From Lederbergia panacisoli (GTDB lineage Bacteria; Bacillota; Bacilli; Bacillales; Bacillaceae_C), in NCBI RefSeq assembly GCF_024626525.1, contig NZ_JANJGU010000022.1, positions 1-54,575 of the forward strand: a stretch of DNA of 54,575 nucleotides. Reading direction: 5' to 3'. Position numbers and translations under genes: made by a program. The notes below the pieces were generated by a model, which was not told the origin of the DNA, ran no database searches, and was given only the letters and a program-made list of their open reading frames with translations. How positions within the stretch are numbered: position 1 is the stretch's first letter; the number at the start of each line of letters is the position of its first letter. Of this stretch, positions 45,073 to 54,147 are shown in pieces.

Positions 45073-46467
45073 TTGACGAATATAAAAGGAGAGAACTTTA
45101 TTGCCGATATACATCAATTAGATGTAAAAGGGTCGGGGCAGGCGGTTGTGTGGCGAGAAAACGAACATGGGAATCCGAAAAAGTTAAAATTAACGATTCC
45201 ATACGCTCTTCCTGGTGAAAAAGTGAGTGTCACTGTGGAAAGGCCGTGGGTAAGAAGATGGAGAGCGAAGCCGGAAGAAATTTTGCAGTCTCATCCTGAA
45301 AGAATAGAACCTGTATGCCCTCATTTTCAAAAATGTGGAGGTTGTGTTTGGCAGCATTGGGACTACTCAGGACAATTGAAACAAAAAACGAATCATGTAA
45401 AACAAGCGATTGAAGCCCAGGGGTTTGATCCATCCCTAGTTCAAGATACCGTCGGGATGGAGGACCCTTGGCATTATCGCAATAAAATGGAGTTTACATT
45501 TGCTCCAGATGGTACACTCGGATTGCATGAACAAGGAAATTTCCGCAATATTATTTCACTAGAAACATGTCTTATTGCAGGTAAAAACATGGTTGAGGCA
45601 GCGATGGAAGTTGCAAATTGGGCACTAGATCATAAACTTCCGGGATATAATAAGGACACTCATGAAGGATTGCTTCGTCATTTAATGGTTCGAGAGTCTT
45701 TTGCAACAGGCGAAATCATGCTGGCCTTGTTTGCTACAGAAGCTCCTAATTCTCATCTAGAAAATGCTGTGAACGACTTATCTGAAAGAATTGGGAAAAA
45801 GGTTCCTAATGTAAAAAGTTTATTATGGCTTGAAAATACGGAATGGGCCGACCGCACTCAAGCAGCAAAAACCCATATATTGGCTGGCAGAGATTTTATT
45901 TATGATGAGATGGTAGGTTACAGGTACCGTCTTTGGTTCGATACTTTCTTTCAAACAAACCCAACCCAGGCGCAAAAGTTAGTAGAAATCGCTCTGGAAA
46001 TGGGGCAACCGAAAAAGACTGAAAAAATGATTGATCTTTTCTGTGGAGTTGGAACTTTTTCGCTTCCATTTGCAAGCCGGGTAGCTGAACTTGCCGGAAT
46101 TGAAATTGTAGAAACTTCGATAGAATCCGCAAAGCGAAATGCAGAGGATAATGACATTTCTAATACGTACTTTTTAGCAAAAGATGCTAGACTAGGAATC
46201 GACCAAGTATTAGAGACCTTTGGAAAACCGGAATTATTACTCCTTGACCCGCCTCGTTCCGGAGCCGGAGGAAAAGTAATGAGGAGAATTGGCCGATCTA
46301 AACCAGAGCGCATTGTCTATGTTTCTTGTAATCCAGATACCTTTGCGACAGATATTAAAGAACTTATCCCTTTCGGATATAAATTAGAAGTAGTTCAACC
46401 AGTAGATTTATTTCCCCATACGTATCATGTTGAGTGTTGTGCATTGCTAACGTATGTTGGCGAATAG
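45073..46467 (+). CDS. rlmD: 23S rRNA (uracil-C5) methyltransferase, RlmD/RlmCD family
   Basis: The 464-residue enzyme makes m5U in 23S rRNA using SAM. A TRAM-like domain opens the protein (GENFIADIHQLDVKGSGQAV); an iron-sulfur cluster is expected at Cys82, Cys88 and Cys91 (CPHFQKCGGC) plus a later Cys in LETCLIAG. SAM-binding FCGVGTFSLPFA, LLLDPPRSGAGG, and catalytic Cys in YVSCNPDTFATD follow. The start is a TTG at 45073 with GGAGGG at good spacing. In B. subtilis one such enzyme (RlmCD) does both U747 and U1939. Confidence 0.9.
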   Translation: MTNIKGENFIADIHQLDVKGSGQAVVWRENEHGNPKKLKLTIPYALPGEKVSVTVERPWVRRWRAKPEEILQSHPERIEPVCPHFQKCGGCVWQHWDYSGQLKQKTNHVKQAIEAQGFDPSLVQDTVGMEDPWHYRNKMEFTFAPDGTLGLHEQGNFRNIISLETCLIAGKNMVEAAMEVANWALDHKLPGYNKDTHEGLLRHLMVRESFATGEIMLALFATEAPNSHLENAVNDLSERIGKKVPNVKSLLWLENTEWADRTQAAKTHILAGRDFIYDEMVGYRYRLWFDTFFQTNPTQAQKLVEIALEMGQPKKTEKMIDLFCGVGTFSLPFASRVAELAGIEIVETSIESAKRNAEDNDISNTYFLAKDARLGIDQVLETFGKPELLLLDPPRSGAGGKVMRRIGRSKPERIVYVSCNPDTFATDIKELIPFGYKLEVVQPVDLFPHTYHVECCALLTYVGE

Positions 46468-46476
46468 AAATTACAG

Positions 46477-46515
46477 CTCCACACATATGAAAAATTGTGT
46501 GGAGTTTCGTTTTTC
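46477..46515 (+). terminator. Terminator after the rRNA methyltransferase
   Basis: Nine-base arms CTCCACACA (46477-46485) and TGTGTGGAG (46496-46504), then TTTCGTTTTT. Confidence 0.8.
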
Positions 46516-46584
46516 AAAATGCAATGGCAATACAAATTCTATATGATAGAAGGAATTTAATATAAAGGGAAGGAGGTAAAAGAG

Positions 46585-46827
46585 ATGGAGAAAAAGTTAT
46601 ACTTGATTTTACAAAAGTTGGACAGCCATGGCGATTTACTTCACCAGCTGATAAAAAATGTTGCAGCTAATAATGAAAAGTTAAATGAACTATCTGCGAA
46701 AGTTGATAAAAATACAGAAGACATTGAAACCATCAAAAATACGATGGTCACCACTGTTGATTTACAATACTTTGATCGGAAAATTTCCGAACATGATTGG
46801 GAAATCATGAAGATCAAACTCGGCTAA
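46585..46827 (+). CDS. Small coiled-coil hypothetical protein
   Basis: The 80-residue protein begins MEKKLYLILQKLDSHGD and has a strong GGAGG site. Residues 5-55 follow a heptad-like pattern (LLHQLIKNVAANNEKLNELSAKV), so it likely forms a coiled coil; similar small Bacillus proteins have no known role. It has its own ribosome site and no obvious operon partner. Confidence 0.72.
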   Translation: MEKKLYLILQKLDSHGDLLHQLIKNVAANNEKLNELSAKVDKNTEDIETIKNTMVTTVDLQYFDRKISEHDWEIMKIKLG

Positions 46828-46886
46828 AACACCTCACAAGAAACTACCTCATTTTAATTCATCAACTTAAACCCTTATAAACAATG

Positions 46887-46926
46887 AAAAAGCATTCCAG
46901 GATAATAAGCACTTGGAATGCTTTTT
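46887..46926. terminator. Terminator after the coiled-coil gene
   Basis: Thirteen-base arms (46887-46899 and 46914-46926) with core GCATTCCA and TGGAATGC flanked by A and T runs. Confidence 0.8.
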
Positions 46927-47012
46927 AAGTACTTGCCTGGCAAATCTATGTATTGTATATAAAATGTTATAATTGGATAAATGAATAAAGAATATATTAA
47001 ATGGGAGAAGTG

Positions 47013-47396
47013 ATGAACATGTCAAAAGCAGCACCATTTTTAATGTTTCAAGGAAATGGGGAGGAGGCAATAAATTTTTACATATCTATTTTTGAGGATT
47101 CGGAAATTACTAGTTTAAATCGTGAAGTTCCTGAAGGCAGTAACATGCAAGCCACTTTTAAGATTAAAGGCCAAGAATTCATGTGTCTAGATAGCAATAT
47201 TAACCATAAGTTTACGTTTACGCCTTCCTTTTCAATTTTTATTACTTGTGATACCGAAACGGAAATTGATGAGCTCTTTGAAAAATTATCCGAAGGCGGC
47301 ATTTTAATGCCTTTAGGCGACTATGGATTTAGTAAGAAATTTGCATGGGTAAATGATAAATTCGGTGTTTCGTGGCAATTGAATCTTCCAAGTTGA
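47013..47396 (+). CDS. VOC-family protein (PhnB-like)
   Basis: This single-domain protein of about 127 residues shows the PhnB/3-demethylubiquinone methyltransferase-like pattern: APFLMFQGNGEEAINFYISIFEDSEI at the start, FKIKGQEFMCLDS, and DYGFSKKFAWVNDKFGVSWQLNL at the end. The vicinal-oxygen-chelate fold binds metal, and the reaction of this branch is unknown. Three in-frame ATGs occur within 18 bp; 47013 has the best distance from GGGAGAAG. Confidence 0.82.
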   Translation: MNMSKAAPFLMFQGNGEEAINFYISIFEDSEITSLNREVPEGSNMQATFKIKGQEFMCLDSNINHKFTFTPSFSIFITCDTETEIDELFEKLSEGGILMPLGDYGFSKKFAWVNDKFGVSWQLNLPS

Positions 47397-47438
47397 TTCG
47401 GAGGTTTTGGACCACATATAGGTCATATTATTTAACAG

Positions 47439-47478
47439 AAAAATCACCACGCAATGTTCAGATTGTGTGGTGATTTTT
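47439..47478. terminator. Bidirectional terminator between VOC and GH43 genes
   Basis: AAAAATCACCAC faces GTGGTGATTTTT with a small internal extension CAAT/ATTG. Confidence 0.8.
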
Positions 47479-47483
47479 AAATA

Positions 47484-48464
47484 TTAAGACTCATATTCAA
47501 TAGTTTGTATCGTTCCATCCTCATTATATTTAAGTTCCGTATATTTAACACTGCGTTTATGGTTCACGCCCCCTGAAAGAGAGGCATCATGATAAAATAA
47601 ATACCATTTATCGTTAAATTCCACAATTGAATGATGCGTTGTCCATCCGAGAACAGGAGTAAGGATTGTACCTTTATAAACAAATGGCCCTTGTGGATTT
47701 TTACTCATAGCATAGGCGAGCAAATGGGTAGTTCCTGTCGAATAGGATAGATAATAGTTTCCATTGTATTTATGGACCCATGGGCCTTCGAAAAACCTTT
47801 TTTCCTCATCGCCCGCAAGGATTGGGTTCCCATCTTCATCTATAATAGAAATTTCTTTTGGATTTTCTTTAAAAGAAAGCATATCATCATCCAGTTCAGC
47901 AAACATTGGACCTAAGGCGGGTTCTGTTATAGCTGGACCTTCCCCATTAGGATCATAGCTTCCTGTCTGCCACTTTTCTAACTGTCCACCCCAAAGGCCG
48001 CCAAAATACATATAGGCTCTATCATCTTCATCAACTAGTACAGCGGGATCCATGCTGAAACTGCCTTGTATGTAATTTTCTTGCGGTATAAAAGGCCCGG
48101 CTGGATTAGAGCTAGTCGCTGCCCCAATTCGGAAAATGCCATCGTGATCTTTTGCCGGGAAATATAAATAATAAGTATTGTTTTTGAAAGCAGCATCCGG
48201 TGCCCACATTTGTTGCTTTGCCCATGGAACATCTTTTATATGAAGAACTTCTCCATGATCCACACATGGAGAATCAAAATCATCCATTGATAGAACATGG
48301 TAATCCTCCATGGCATATTGGTCGCCATTATCATTGGAGGGTCCATCGTGATCTAAATCATGGGATGGATAAATATAAATTTTACCTTCAAATACATGGG
48401 CAGAAGGGTCTGCTGTATAAATATGGTCGACTAACGGTATATTTGGCTTTACTTTTTTCATCAT
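47484..48464 (-). CDS. Glycoside hydrolase family 43 (beta-xylosidase/arabinofuranosidase type)
   Basis: The 326-residue five-bladed propeller hydrolyses arabinose- or xylose-containing oligosaccharides. Likely catalytic base Asp19 is in HIYTADPSAHV, the pKa-modulating Asp in SFSMDPAVLVDE, and the acid Glu in FFEGPWVHKY. There is no signal peptide, so it acts on imported oligosaccharides. AAAGGAG lies upstream. It is divergent from a sugar ABC transporter whose cargo it would process. Confidence 0.85.
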   Translation of the reverse strand: MMKKVKPNIPLVDHIYTADPSAHVFEGKIYIYPSHDLDHDGPSNDNGDQYAMEDYHVLSMDDFDSPCVDHGEVLHIKDVPWAKQQMWAPDAAFKNNTYYLYFPAKDHDGIFRIGAATSSNPAGPFIPQENYIQGSFSMDPAVLVDEDDRAYMYFGGLWGGQLEKWQTGSYDPNGEGPAITEPALGPMFAELDDDMLSFKENPKEISIIDEDGNPILAGDEEKRFFEGPWVHKYNGNYYLSYSTGTTHLLAYAMSKNPQGPFVYKGTILTPVLGWTTHHSIVEFNDKWYLFYHDASLSGGVNHKRSVKYTELKYNEDGTIQTIEYES

Positions 48465-48582
48465 TTTCTACTCCTTTTTAGTATTCTACCATTCTAGTTT
48501 AATGCAAAAAAATCCCTTAATAAACTTTGTATGATGGCTAGACAAACTAGGATATTATTATTATAATATGGAAAAAGGCAAA

Positions 48583-48596
48583 AGACAACGCTTTCA
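48583..48596. promoter_or_regulatory. cre site (CcpA)
   Basis: On the minus strand TGAAAGCGTTGTCT fits TGWNANCGNTNWCA at 13 of 14 positions. It lies about 119 bp upstream of the GH43 start and 160 bp upstream of the transporter gene, so it may repress either. Confidence 0.65.
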
Positions 48597-48677
48597 TTAC
48601 ATTAAATATTCATCATCGCCTTTTAGGGAGATTAGAAGCATGCTCAAAATTGGCTTAGGCACCCTCCTAATTATAAA

Positions 48678-48693
48678 AGTATACTAGTATACT
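48678..48693. promoter_or_regulatory. Palindromic operator before the sugar ABC transporter
   Basis: A perfect 16-bp palindrome AGTATACTAGTATACT lies 62 bp before the binding-protein start. Confidence 0.6.
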
Positions 48694-48702
48694 AACTTAT
48701 TA

Positions 48703-48723
48703 ATTCATAAGTTTCTTATGAAT
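48703..48723. promoter_or_regulatory. Second inverted repeat before the sugar ABC transporter
   Basis: Perfect nine-base arms ATTCATAAG and CTTATGAAT around TTT, 32 bp before the start codon. It could be an operator or an mRNA hairpin in the leader. Confidence 0.5.
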
Positions 48724-48755
48724 GAGATAAGAAAAAAATGAAAAGGGGTAGTCAA

Positions 48756-50030
48756 ATGAAGAAGATTGCACAAATGCTTATCGTTTTGGCTTTAATTACT
48801 GGGCTTGCAGCTTGTTCCTCCTCGGGTTCTTCTAGTAAAGGCAGTTCCAAAGGTGAGGATGGGGATATTGAACTGACTTTTTGGTTATGGCCTGGTATGG
48901 GGATGGATTCTTATATTCAACAATATGAAAAAGACCATCCGAACATAAAAATTAAAGTTCAAGAAACAGAATACTCGGATCACCATCAAAATTTACTTAC
49001 TGTTTTAGCAGCCGGTTCGGGCGCCCCGGATATTGCTGCAGTAGAATCCGGTTATATTGAGAGATTTAAAGAAAATAATCAACATTTTTATAATTTACTA
49101 GATTACGGTGCAGCAGATATTAAAAGTGATTATTTAGATTGGCGTTGGAAAGAAGCATCAACTAATGATGAAAAGGTAGTTTTTGGTATCCCAACAGATG
49201 TAGGACCTATGGCTATGGCGTATAGAATGGATATTTTTGAAGAAGCGGGCCTCCCGACTTCCCCAGATGAAGTTTCAGCACAAATGGGAACATGGGAACA
49301 ATATATGGAGGCAGGGAAAAAACTAAAAGCAGCAACAGGCAAAAATATGTTTAACCATGTAACGGATTTGTACGCTGCGGTTAGGGAACAAGGAGAAAAA
49401 CAATACTTTGATGAAAACGGTGAATTGATAATTGAAGATAGTGAATTAATTAAGAGAGCTTGGGATCTTTCTATCCAAGGAATTGAAATTCACAATAACA
49501 CTCAAAGAGGAACGACTGAATGGTCAGCTTCGCTAGCTGCCGGAGATTTTGCAACTGTCTTTCTTCCACCGTGGATGTTGCAAAACATTAAAAATGATGC
49601 TCCCGACACTGCTGGACTATGGAATATCGCTTTAATGCCAGGTGGCTCTGGAAACTGGGGTGGATCATTACTCACACTTCCTAAACAAGGGAAACATGCT
49701 GAAGAAGCGTATAAATTCATAACTTGGGTTATGTCTCCTGAAATACAGTTGGAGATTTTTAAAGAAAAAGGAAACTTCCCTTCCACACCAGCTATTTATG
49801 ATACAGATGAAGTACAAAACTTAAAAGATGAGTTCTTTAATCGTGATGACTTAGGTGCAATTTTCTCAGAGGCAGCTAAAGCTGTTAAGTATGTCTACCG
49901 TGGACCTATGACCGGACCGATCAACACCATTATGGGTGATGCATTAATCTCAGTTTCTGACGGACAAGCCACTGAGGAAGAAGCTTGGAAAAAAGCCATG
50001 GAAGAAGTTAAAAGGCAGGTAGGAAGATAA
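48756..50030 (+). CDS. Carbohydrate ABC transporter substrate-binding lipoprotein
   Basis: The 424-residue lipoprotein has the signal MKKIAQMLIVLALITGLAAC with lipobox LAAC and a Ser-rich linker, then a family 1 solute-binding fold (LTFWLWPGMGMDSYIQQYEKDHPNIKIKV; GSGAPDIAAVESGYIERF). It delivers oligosaccharides to the two permeases that follow. AAAGGGG precedes this ATG; a frame opening six codons earlier is not favoured. Together with the divergent GH43 gene this suggests arabino- or xylo-oligosaccharide uptake, as with AraN. Confidence 0.87.
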   Translation: MKKIAQMLIVLALITGLAACSSSGSSSKGSSKGEDGDIELTFWLWPGMGMDSYIQQYEKDHPNIKIKVQETEYSDHHQNLLTVLAAGSGAPDIAAVESGYIERFKENNQHFYNLLDYGAADIKSDYLDWRWKEASTNDEKVVFGIPTDVGPMAMAYRMDIFEEAGLPTSPDEVSAQMGTWEQYMEAGKKLKAATGKNMFNHVTDLYAAVREQGEKQYFDENGELIIEDSELIKRAWDLSIQGIEIHNNTQRGTTEWSASLAAGDFATVFLPPWMLQNIKNDAPDTAGLWNIALMPGGSGNWGGSLLTLPKQGKHAEEAYKFITWVMSPEIQLEIFKEKGNFPSTPAIYDTDEVQNLKDEFFNRDDLGAIFSEAAKAVKYVYRGPMTGPINTIMGDALISVSDGQATEEEAWKKAMEEVKRQVGR

Positions 50031-50099
50031 TATATGCTGTGGAGATAAGAGGTGCATGTCGCCTCTTATTTCTACTAATAGTTAGAGGGAGGTAGCTAT

Positions 50100-51023
50100 G
50101 TGAATAAAGGGATAGAACTTGATAAGGGCATTTCGATGAAAACAAAAAAATATAGTAAAAAATCCTCAGATCGATTATCTGGTTACTTATTTATATCTCC
50201 TTTTTTTATATTGTTTGGCGTTTTTGGTGTGTTCCCATTATTATTCACGTCATTTCTATCATTTCATAAGTGGGATATCTTGGGTACTAAGGAGTTTATA
50301 GGCTTACAGAATTATAAACTTTTATTTACTGACCCACTATTTTGGAAAGCCCTAGGAAACACATTTAGCATATGGGTTTTATCGACGATACCGCAATTAA
50401 TTGCTGCTTTAATTATTGCATTTCTTTTAAATCAAGCGTTTTTAAAGGCGAAAGATATATTTAGATTAGGTATCTTTATGCCGAATATTACCTCCATCGT
50501 TGCAGTTGCTATTGTCTTTTCAGCAATGTTCGGTACAAAATATGGGCTTGTCAACTATGCACTTTCTTTTTTAGGAATTGATCCAATCAATTGGAGCGGC
50601 TCCTATTTTGGAACCCATGTCGTTATTTCAACAATGGTCATGTGGCGCTGGGTTGGCTATAATGCCATTATTTATCTATCTGGTCTACAAGGTATTTCAA
50701 ATGATTTATATGAGGCTGCAACTATAGATGGTGCAAGTAAATTCCAACAACTTCTTCATATTACAATTCCACTGTTGAGGCCAGTAATCATTTTTACCGT
50801 TCTTCAATCAACTATAGGTGGTATGCAAATATTTACGGAGCCGCTATTGTTCGGAAAGGGTGGAAGTAATCAAGGTTTAACAATTACTTTATACTTATAT
50901 GAGGAAGCTTTCACTAGATTTTCATTTGGATATGCAGCTGCAATTGCTTGGATGTTGTTCTTTATCATCATTATCTTTTCACTCCTGAATATTTTTCTTA
51001 CTAGAAAAATTAGATCGGCATAG
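50100..51023 (+). CDS. Sugar ABC transporter permease (MalF-like)
   Basis: The 307-residue permease has six membrane segments and the EAA loop EAATIDGASKFQQLLHITIPLL that docks with the ATPase. The GTG start is preceded by GAGGGAGG; an internal ATG (MKTKKYS) is an alternative. It pairs with the MalG-like permease encoded next. No ATPase is encoded in the operon, so a shared MsmX-type ATPase is expected. Confidence 0.87.
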   Translation: MNKGIELDKGISMKTKKYSKKSSDRLSGYLFISPFFILFGVFGVFPLLFTSFLSFHKWDILGTKEFIGLQNYKLLFTDPLFWKALGNTFSIWVLSTIPQLIAALIIAFLLNQAFLKAKDIFRLGIFMPNITSIVAVAIVFSAMFGTKYGLVNYALSFLGIDPINWSGSYFGTHVVISTMVMWRWVGYNAIIYLSGLQGISNDLYEAATIDGASKFQQLLHITIPLLRPVIIFTVLQSTIGGMQIFTEPLLFGKGGSNQGLTITLYLYEEAFTRFSFGYAAAIAWMLFFIIIIFSLLNIFLTRKIRSA

Positions 51024-51039
51024 GTAGGAGGTGGCCAAA

Positions 51040-51876
51040 ATGAAAGAGGTTGGAAGAAATAAAATATCGAGTTTTGTTATATATGTATTTATGGTCTTAA
51101 GCACCTTGATTTCAATATTTCCCTTTTATTGGATGTATGTAATTGGATCCAATACCACAAGTGATGTTAACAAGTTTCCACCAGTAGTCGTGCCAGGTGT
51201 AAATTTTATCGAAAATATTCAAAAGGTTTTTGAAAAGATTGATTTTTTCAGTGCGATATGGAATTCCTTTATAATTTCAGTCGTAGTTACAATTTCTGTA
51301 TTATTCTTTTGTTCCTTGGCCGGATTTGCATTTTCAAAGCTAGAATTTAAAGGGAGAGACGCATTATTTATTTTTCTGTTAGGGACGATGATGATTCCTC
51401 CCCAATTAGGATTAATTCCAAACTTTATGATTATTAGTAAATTAGGTTGGATTGATGATGTAAAAGCTGTCATTGTTCCTGGGATGGTTTCGGCATTTGG
51501 CGTTTTCTGGATGAGGCAATACATTTCGTCTGCCGTTCCTTACGAGTTGATAGAAGCTTCGAGAATCGATGGCTGCAGTAATTTTAGAACGTATTGGAAT
51601 ATTGTAGTTCCAGCTGTACGTCCAGGCCTAGCAACATTAGGGATTATCACTTTTATGGGGTCTTGGAATGACTTTTTATGGCCGTTGATTGTATTAAAAG
51701 ATGAATCTGTCCATACGATACAAATAGCATTAAGAACACTAAATGATGTATACTTTACAGATTATTCAATGATACTTGCAGGCACTTTCTTAGCAACCTT
51801 GCCTATTTTGATAGTGTTTGTCGTGTTCAGCAGGCAATTCATTGCAGGAATAACAGAGGGAGCGGTCAAAAACTAA
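51040..51876 (+). CDS. Sugar ABC transporter permease (MalG-like)
   Basis: The product of 278 residues has six membrane segments and the EAA loop EASRIDGCSNFRTYWNIVVPAV. The ATG at 51040 with AGGAGG at eight bases is preferred to the GTG at 51031. It completes the transporter and is followed by a strong terminator. Confidence 0.87.
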   Translation: MKEVGRNKISSFVIYVFMVLSTLISIFPFYWMYVIGSNTTSDVNKFPPVVVPGVNFIENIQKVFEKIDFFSAIWNSFIISVVVTISVLFFCSLAGFAFSKLEFKGRDALFIFLLGTMMIPPQLGLIPNFMIISKLGWIDDVKAVIVPGMVSAFGVFWMRQYISSAVPYELIEASRIDGCSNFRTYWNIVVPAVRPGLATLGIITFMGSWNDFLWPLIVLKDESVHTIQIALRTLNDVYFTDYSMILAGTFLATLPILIVFVVFSRQFIAGITEGAVKN

Positions 51877-51897
51877 ATTCATCTAAATATAAATGAC

Positions 51898-51932
51898 AAA
51901 AGGGCATGCCATAAAACTGGCAATGCCCTTTA
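51898..51932. terminator. Bidirectional terminator after the sugar transporter
   Basis: AAAGGGCAT and ATGCCCTTT arms with an inner GCC/GGC, T-rich on the right and A-rich on the left. Confidence 0.8.
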
Positions 51933-51935
51933 ATT

Positions 51936-53126
51936 TTACTTCGTATAGTTATCAAAATACCCTTGTATAAACACAATCGGCGTTCCTTTATCGCCGCTTC
52001 CGGAAGTTAAATCGGATAGCGAACCAATTAAATCAGTAAGCTTTCTAGGTGTTGTTCCTTGAGCTTCCATCGCACCGACAAGATCGTCGCCTTTATTATT
52101 GATATAATCGGCGATTGCTTTTTTCAATTCATCGCCTTTTAAATCTGCAAAATTATTATCGGCAAGGTATTTTAATTTGATTTCATTAGGTGTTCCTTCA
52201 AGACCCGATGTATAAGCAGGAGATACGACTGGATCGGCAAGCTCCCATATTTTGCCGACAGGGTCTTTAAACGCTCCATCTCCATAAATCATGACTTCCA
52301 CGTTTTTACCTGTCTTCTCTTTTAGCACTTGTTGGATTTTATCCACGACTGGCTGGCAGTCGCGTGGGAAAAGTTTTAGGCTTTCTTCTGTCGATTTATT
52401 AGAACCCAACAGACCGTATGCCTCATTATACCCGCTGCCATCAACAGATTCGGATAAGATGTTATCGAGGCTATAGATTTTTTCTCCGCCATTTGCCTTT
52501 AAAATTCTTTTCGTTCTAAATCTTGTATGAATATCGCAAGTAAGTACGTTTTTTGTATAGTCTAGAATGGTTTTTGGATTGTTTGAAAAAATAACTTCGC
52601 ATTCAATTCCGTATTCTTCTACTAAAGATTTGTAATACTCGATATAGTCGACACCAGTGAAAGGATGTTTATTATATCCGAACAGATCGCGGAATTGCTT
52701 TTCTGTTAGTACATCTGTCCAAGGATTAACACCTTTTTCATCAAGTGTATCAATATCGACTAAATGATTTCCAACTTCATCAGATGGATAGCTCAGCATT
52801 AAAACAATCTTTTTGGCACCTTTTGCAATACCGCGAAGGCAGTTGGCAAAACGGTTCCGGCTTAAGATCGGGAAGATAATGCCTAAAGCATCGTCGCCAA
52901 ATTTTGAATGAACGTCTTTTGCAATTTGATCAATCGTCGCATAGTTGCCTTGTGCGCGTGCAACGATGGATTCAGTGATGGACACAATATCTTTATCATG
53001 AATGGTAAAGCCTTCAATTTCCGCAGCTTTTAACACACTATCTACAACGATTTCTTCGATGTTATCGCCTTTATTGATGATCGGGCAACGAAGTCCTCTC
53101 GCAACAGTTCCGACTACTCTTTCCAA
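51936..53126 (-). CDS. Coenzyme F420-0:L-glutamate ligase-like protein (CofE-related)
   Basis: The 396-residue protein resembles the gamma-glutamyl ligase fold of CofE: VARGLRCPIINKGDNIEEIVVDSVL at the start, then IHDKDIVSITESIVARAQGN, and a C-terminal YGDGAFKDPVGKIWELADPVV segment with the Asp-Gly pair used for metal-nucleotide binding in the family. It is longer than CofE (about 250), with a large insert. Bacillaceae are not known to make F420, so the acceptor is probably another metabolite. The gene is divergent from a LysR regulator that likely controls it. Confidence 0.72.
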   Translation of the reverse strand: MERVVGTVARGLRCPIINKGDNIEEIVVDSVLKAAEIEGFTIHDKDIVSITESIVARAQGNYATIDQIAKDVHSKFGDDALGIIFPILSRNRFANCLRGIAKGAKKIVLMLSYPSDEVGNHLVDIDTLDEKGVNPWTDVLTEKQFRDLFGYNKHPFTGVDYIEYYKSLVEEYGIECEVIFSNNPKTILDYTKNVLTCDIHTRFRTKRILKANGGEKIYSLDNILSESVDGSGYNEAYGLLGSNKSTEESLKLFPRDCQPVVDKIQQVLKEKTGKNVEVMIYGDGAFKDPVGKIWELADPVVSPAYTSGLEGTPNEIKLKYLADNNFADLKGDELKKAIADYINNKGDDLVGAMEAQGTTPRKLTDLIGSLSDLTSGSGDKGTPIVFIQGYFDNYTK

Positions 53127-53244
53127 ATTGATCGCCCCTTATTACTATTAGACTTAATGTAAGTTATCTCTACTTGTAATATACCGTAGTTTAGTGATAT
53201 AAGTAAAATGAATATATTGAATACTGGATATAAGGTGTGGTTAT

Positions 53245-54129
53245 ATGGCAAGCAAGTTAGATTTGTATAAAGTTTTTTGTGTCGTTGGAAAAAGAAATAG
53301 CTTTTCGCAAGCGGCAAAAGATCTATATATGACCCAACCAGCTGTAAGCCAAGCAATTATGCAGTTAGAAAGAGAGTTGGATACCCGTCTTTTTAATCGC
53401 ACACCGAAAGGGGTCACCTTAACGGATGAGGGTGCTATTTTATTTGAATATGCCAACTCAGCCATTAATTTAATTGATGCTGGTGAAGAAAAGCTTTTGG
53501 AATTTAAGAATTTAACAGCAGGTGAATTAAAAATAGGCGTCGGCGATACGATCTCCCGCCACTTTTTACTTCCATACTTAGAAGCATTCCATAATCACTA
53601 CCCAAATATTAAATTTAAAATGGTCAATGGTACGACCACAGAGATTTGTTCATTACTTAAGTCTGGGGAAGTCGACATTGGAGTGTGTAATTTTCCATTG
53701 GAAGACCCTGCTTTGGAGCTTAGACCCTGCATCGATATTCATGACATCTTTGTTTGCGGTGAGAAGTTTAAATACTTATTATCTAAACCATTAAGCTTAG
53801 AAAGATTAGTGGGATTGCCATTAATTATGCTTGAACAAAAATCAAATTCGAGAATGTATGTAGAGGATTATATGATTTCAAAAGGGATTAAGCTGTCGCC
53901 GGAATTTGAGTTGGGTTCGCATGATTTATTGCTGGAGTTTGCAAAAATTAATTTAGGTATTGCCTGTGTCACTAAAGAATTTTCCGAAGAAGATTTGTAT
54001 GCAAGGAGAGTATGGAAAATTCCATTAGACGAAGAAATCCCAAGTAGAAGCATCGGTGTTTGTTATTTAAAAAGTGTTCCACTTTCTCCCGCATCCAATA
54101 AATTTTTAAAGATCATAGAAAACCATTAA
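53245..54129 (+). CDS. LysR-family transcriptional regulator
   Basis: The 294-residue regulator has an N-terminal HTH (NSFSQAAKDLYMTQPAVSQAIMQLE) and effector domain (GELKIGVGDTISRHFLLPYL; SGEVDIGVCNFP). AAGGTGTGG lies upstream. It is divergent from the F420 ligase-like gene across 118 bp, the standard layout for LysR control of a neighbour. The closest functional class by pattern is CysL/YwfK-like, which I hold with low confidence. Confidence 0.88.
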   Translation: MASKLDLYKVFCVVGKRNSFSQAAKDLYMTQPAVSQAIMQLERELDTRLFNRTPKGVTLTDEGAILFEYANSAINLIDAGEEKLLEFKNLTAGELKIGVGDTISRHFLLPYLEAFHNHYPNIKFKMVNGTTTEICSLLKSGEVDIGVCNFPLEDPALELRPCIDIHDIFVCGEKFKYLLSKPLSLERLVGLPLIMLEQKSNSRMYVEDYMISKGIKLSPEFELGSHDLLLEFAKINLGIACVTKEFSEEDLYARRVWKIPLDEEIPSRSIGVCYLKSVPLSPASNKFLKIIENH

Positions 54130-54147
54130 ATTCTATGATCTTTTTTT
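54108..54147. terminator. Terminator between LysR and the broken MBL gene
   Basis: Thirteen-base arms (54108-54120 and 54131-54143) with core GATCATAGAA and TTCTATGATC followed by a long T run on the plus strand; overlaps both stop codons. Confidence 0.85.

Noticed and set aside
48678-48723. Inverted repeats before the ABC transporter as a CRISPR or IS feature
   Set aside because: The repeats are single short palindromes in a promoter region without spacers, direct repeats or transposase.
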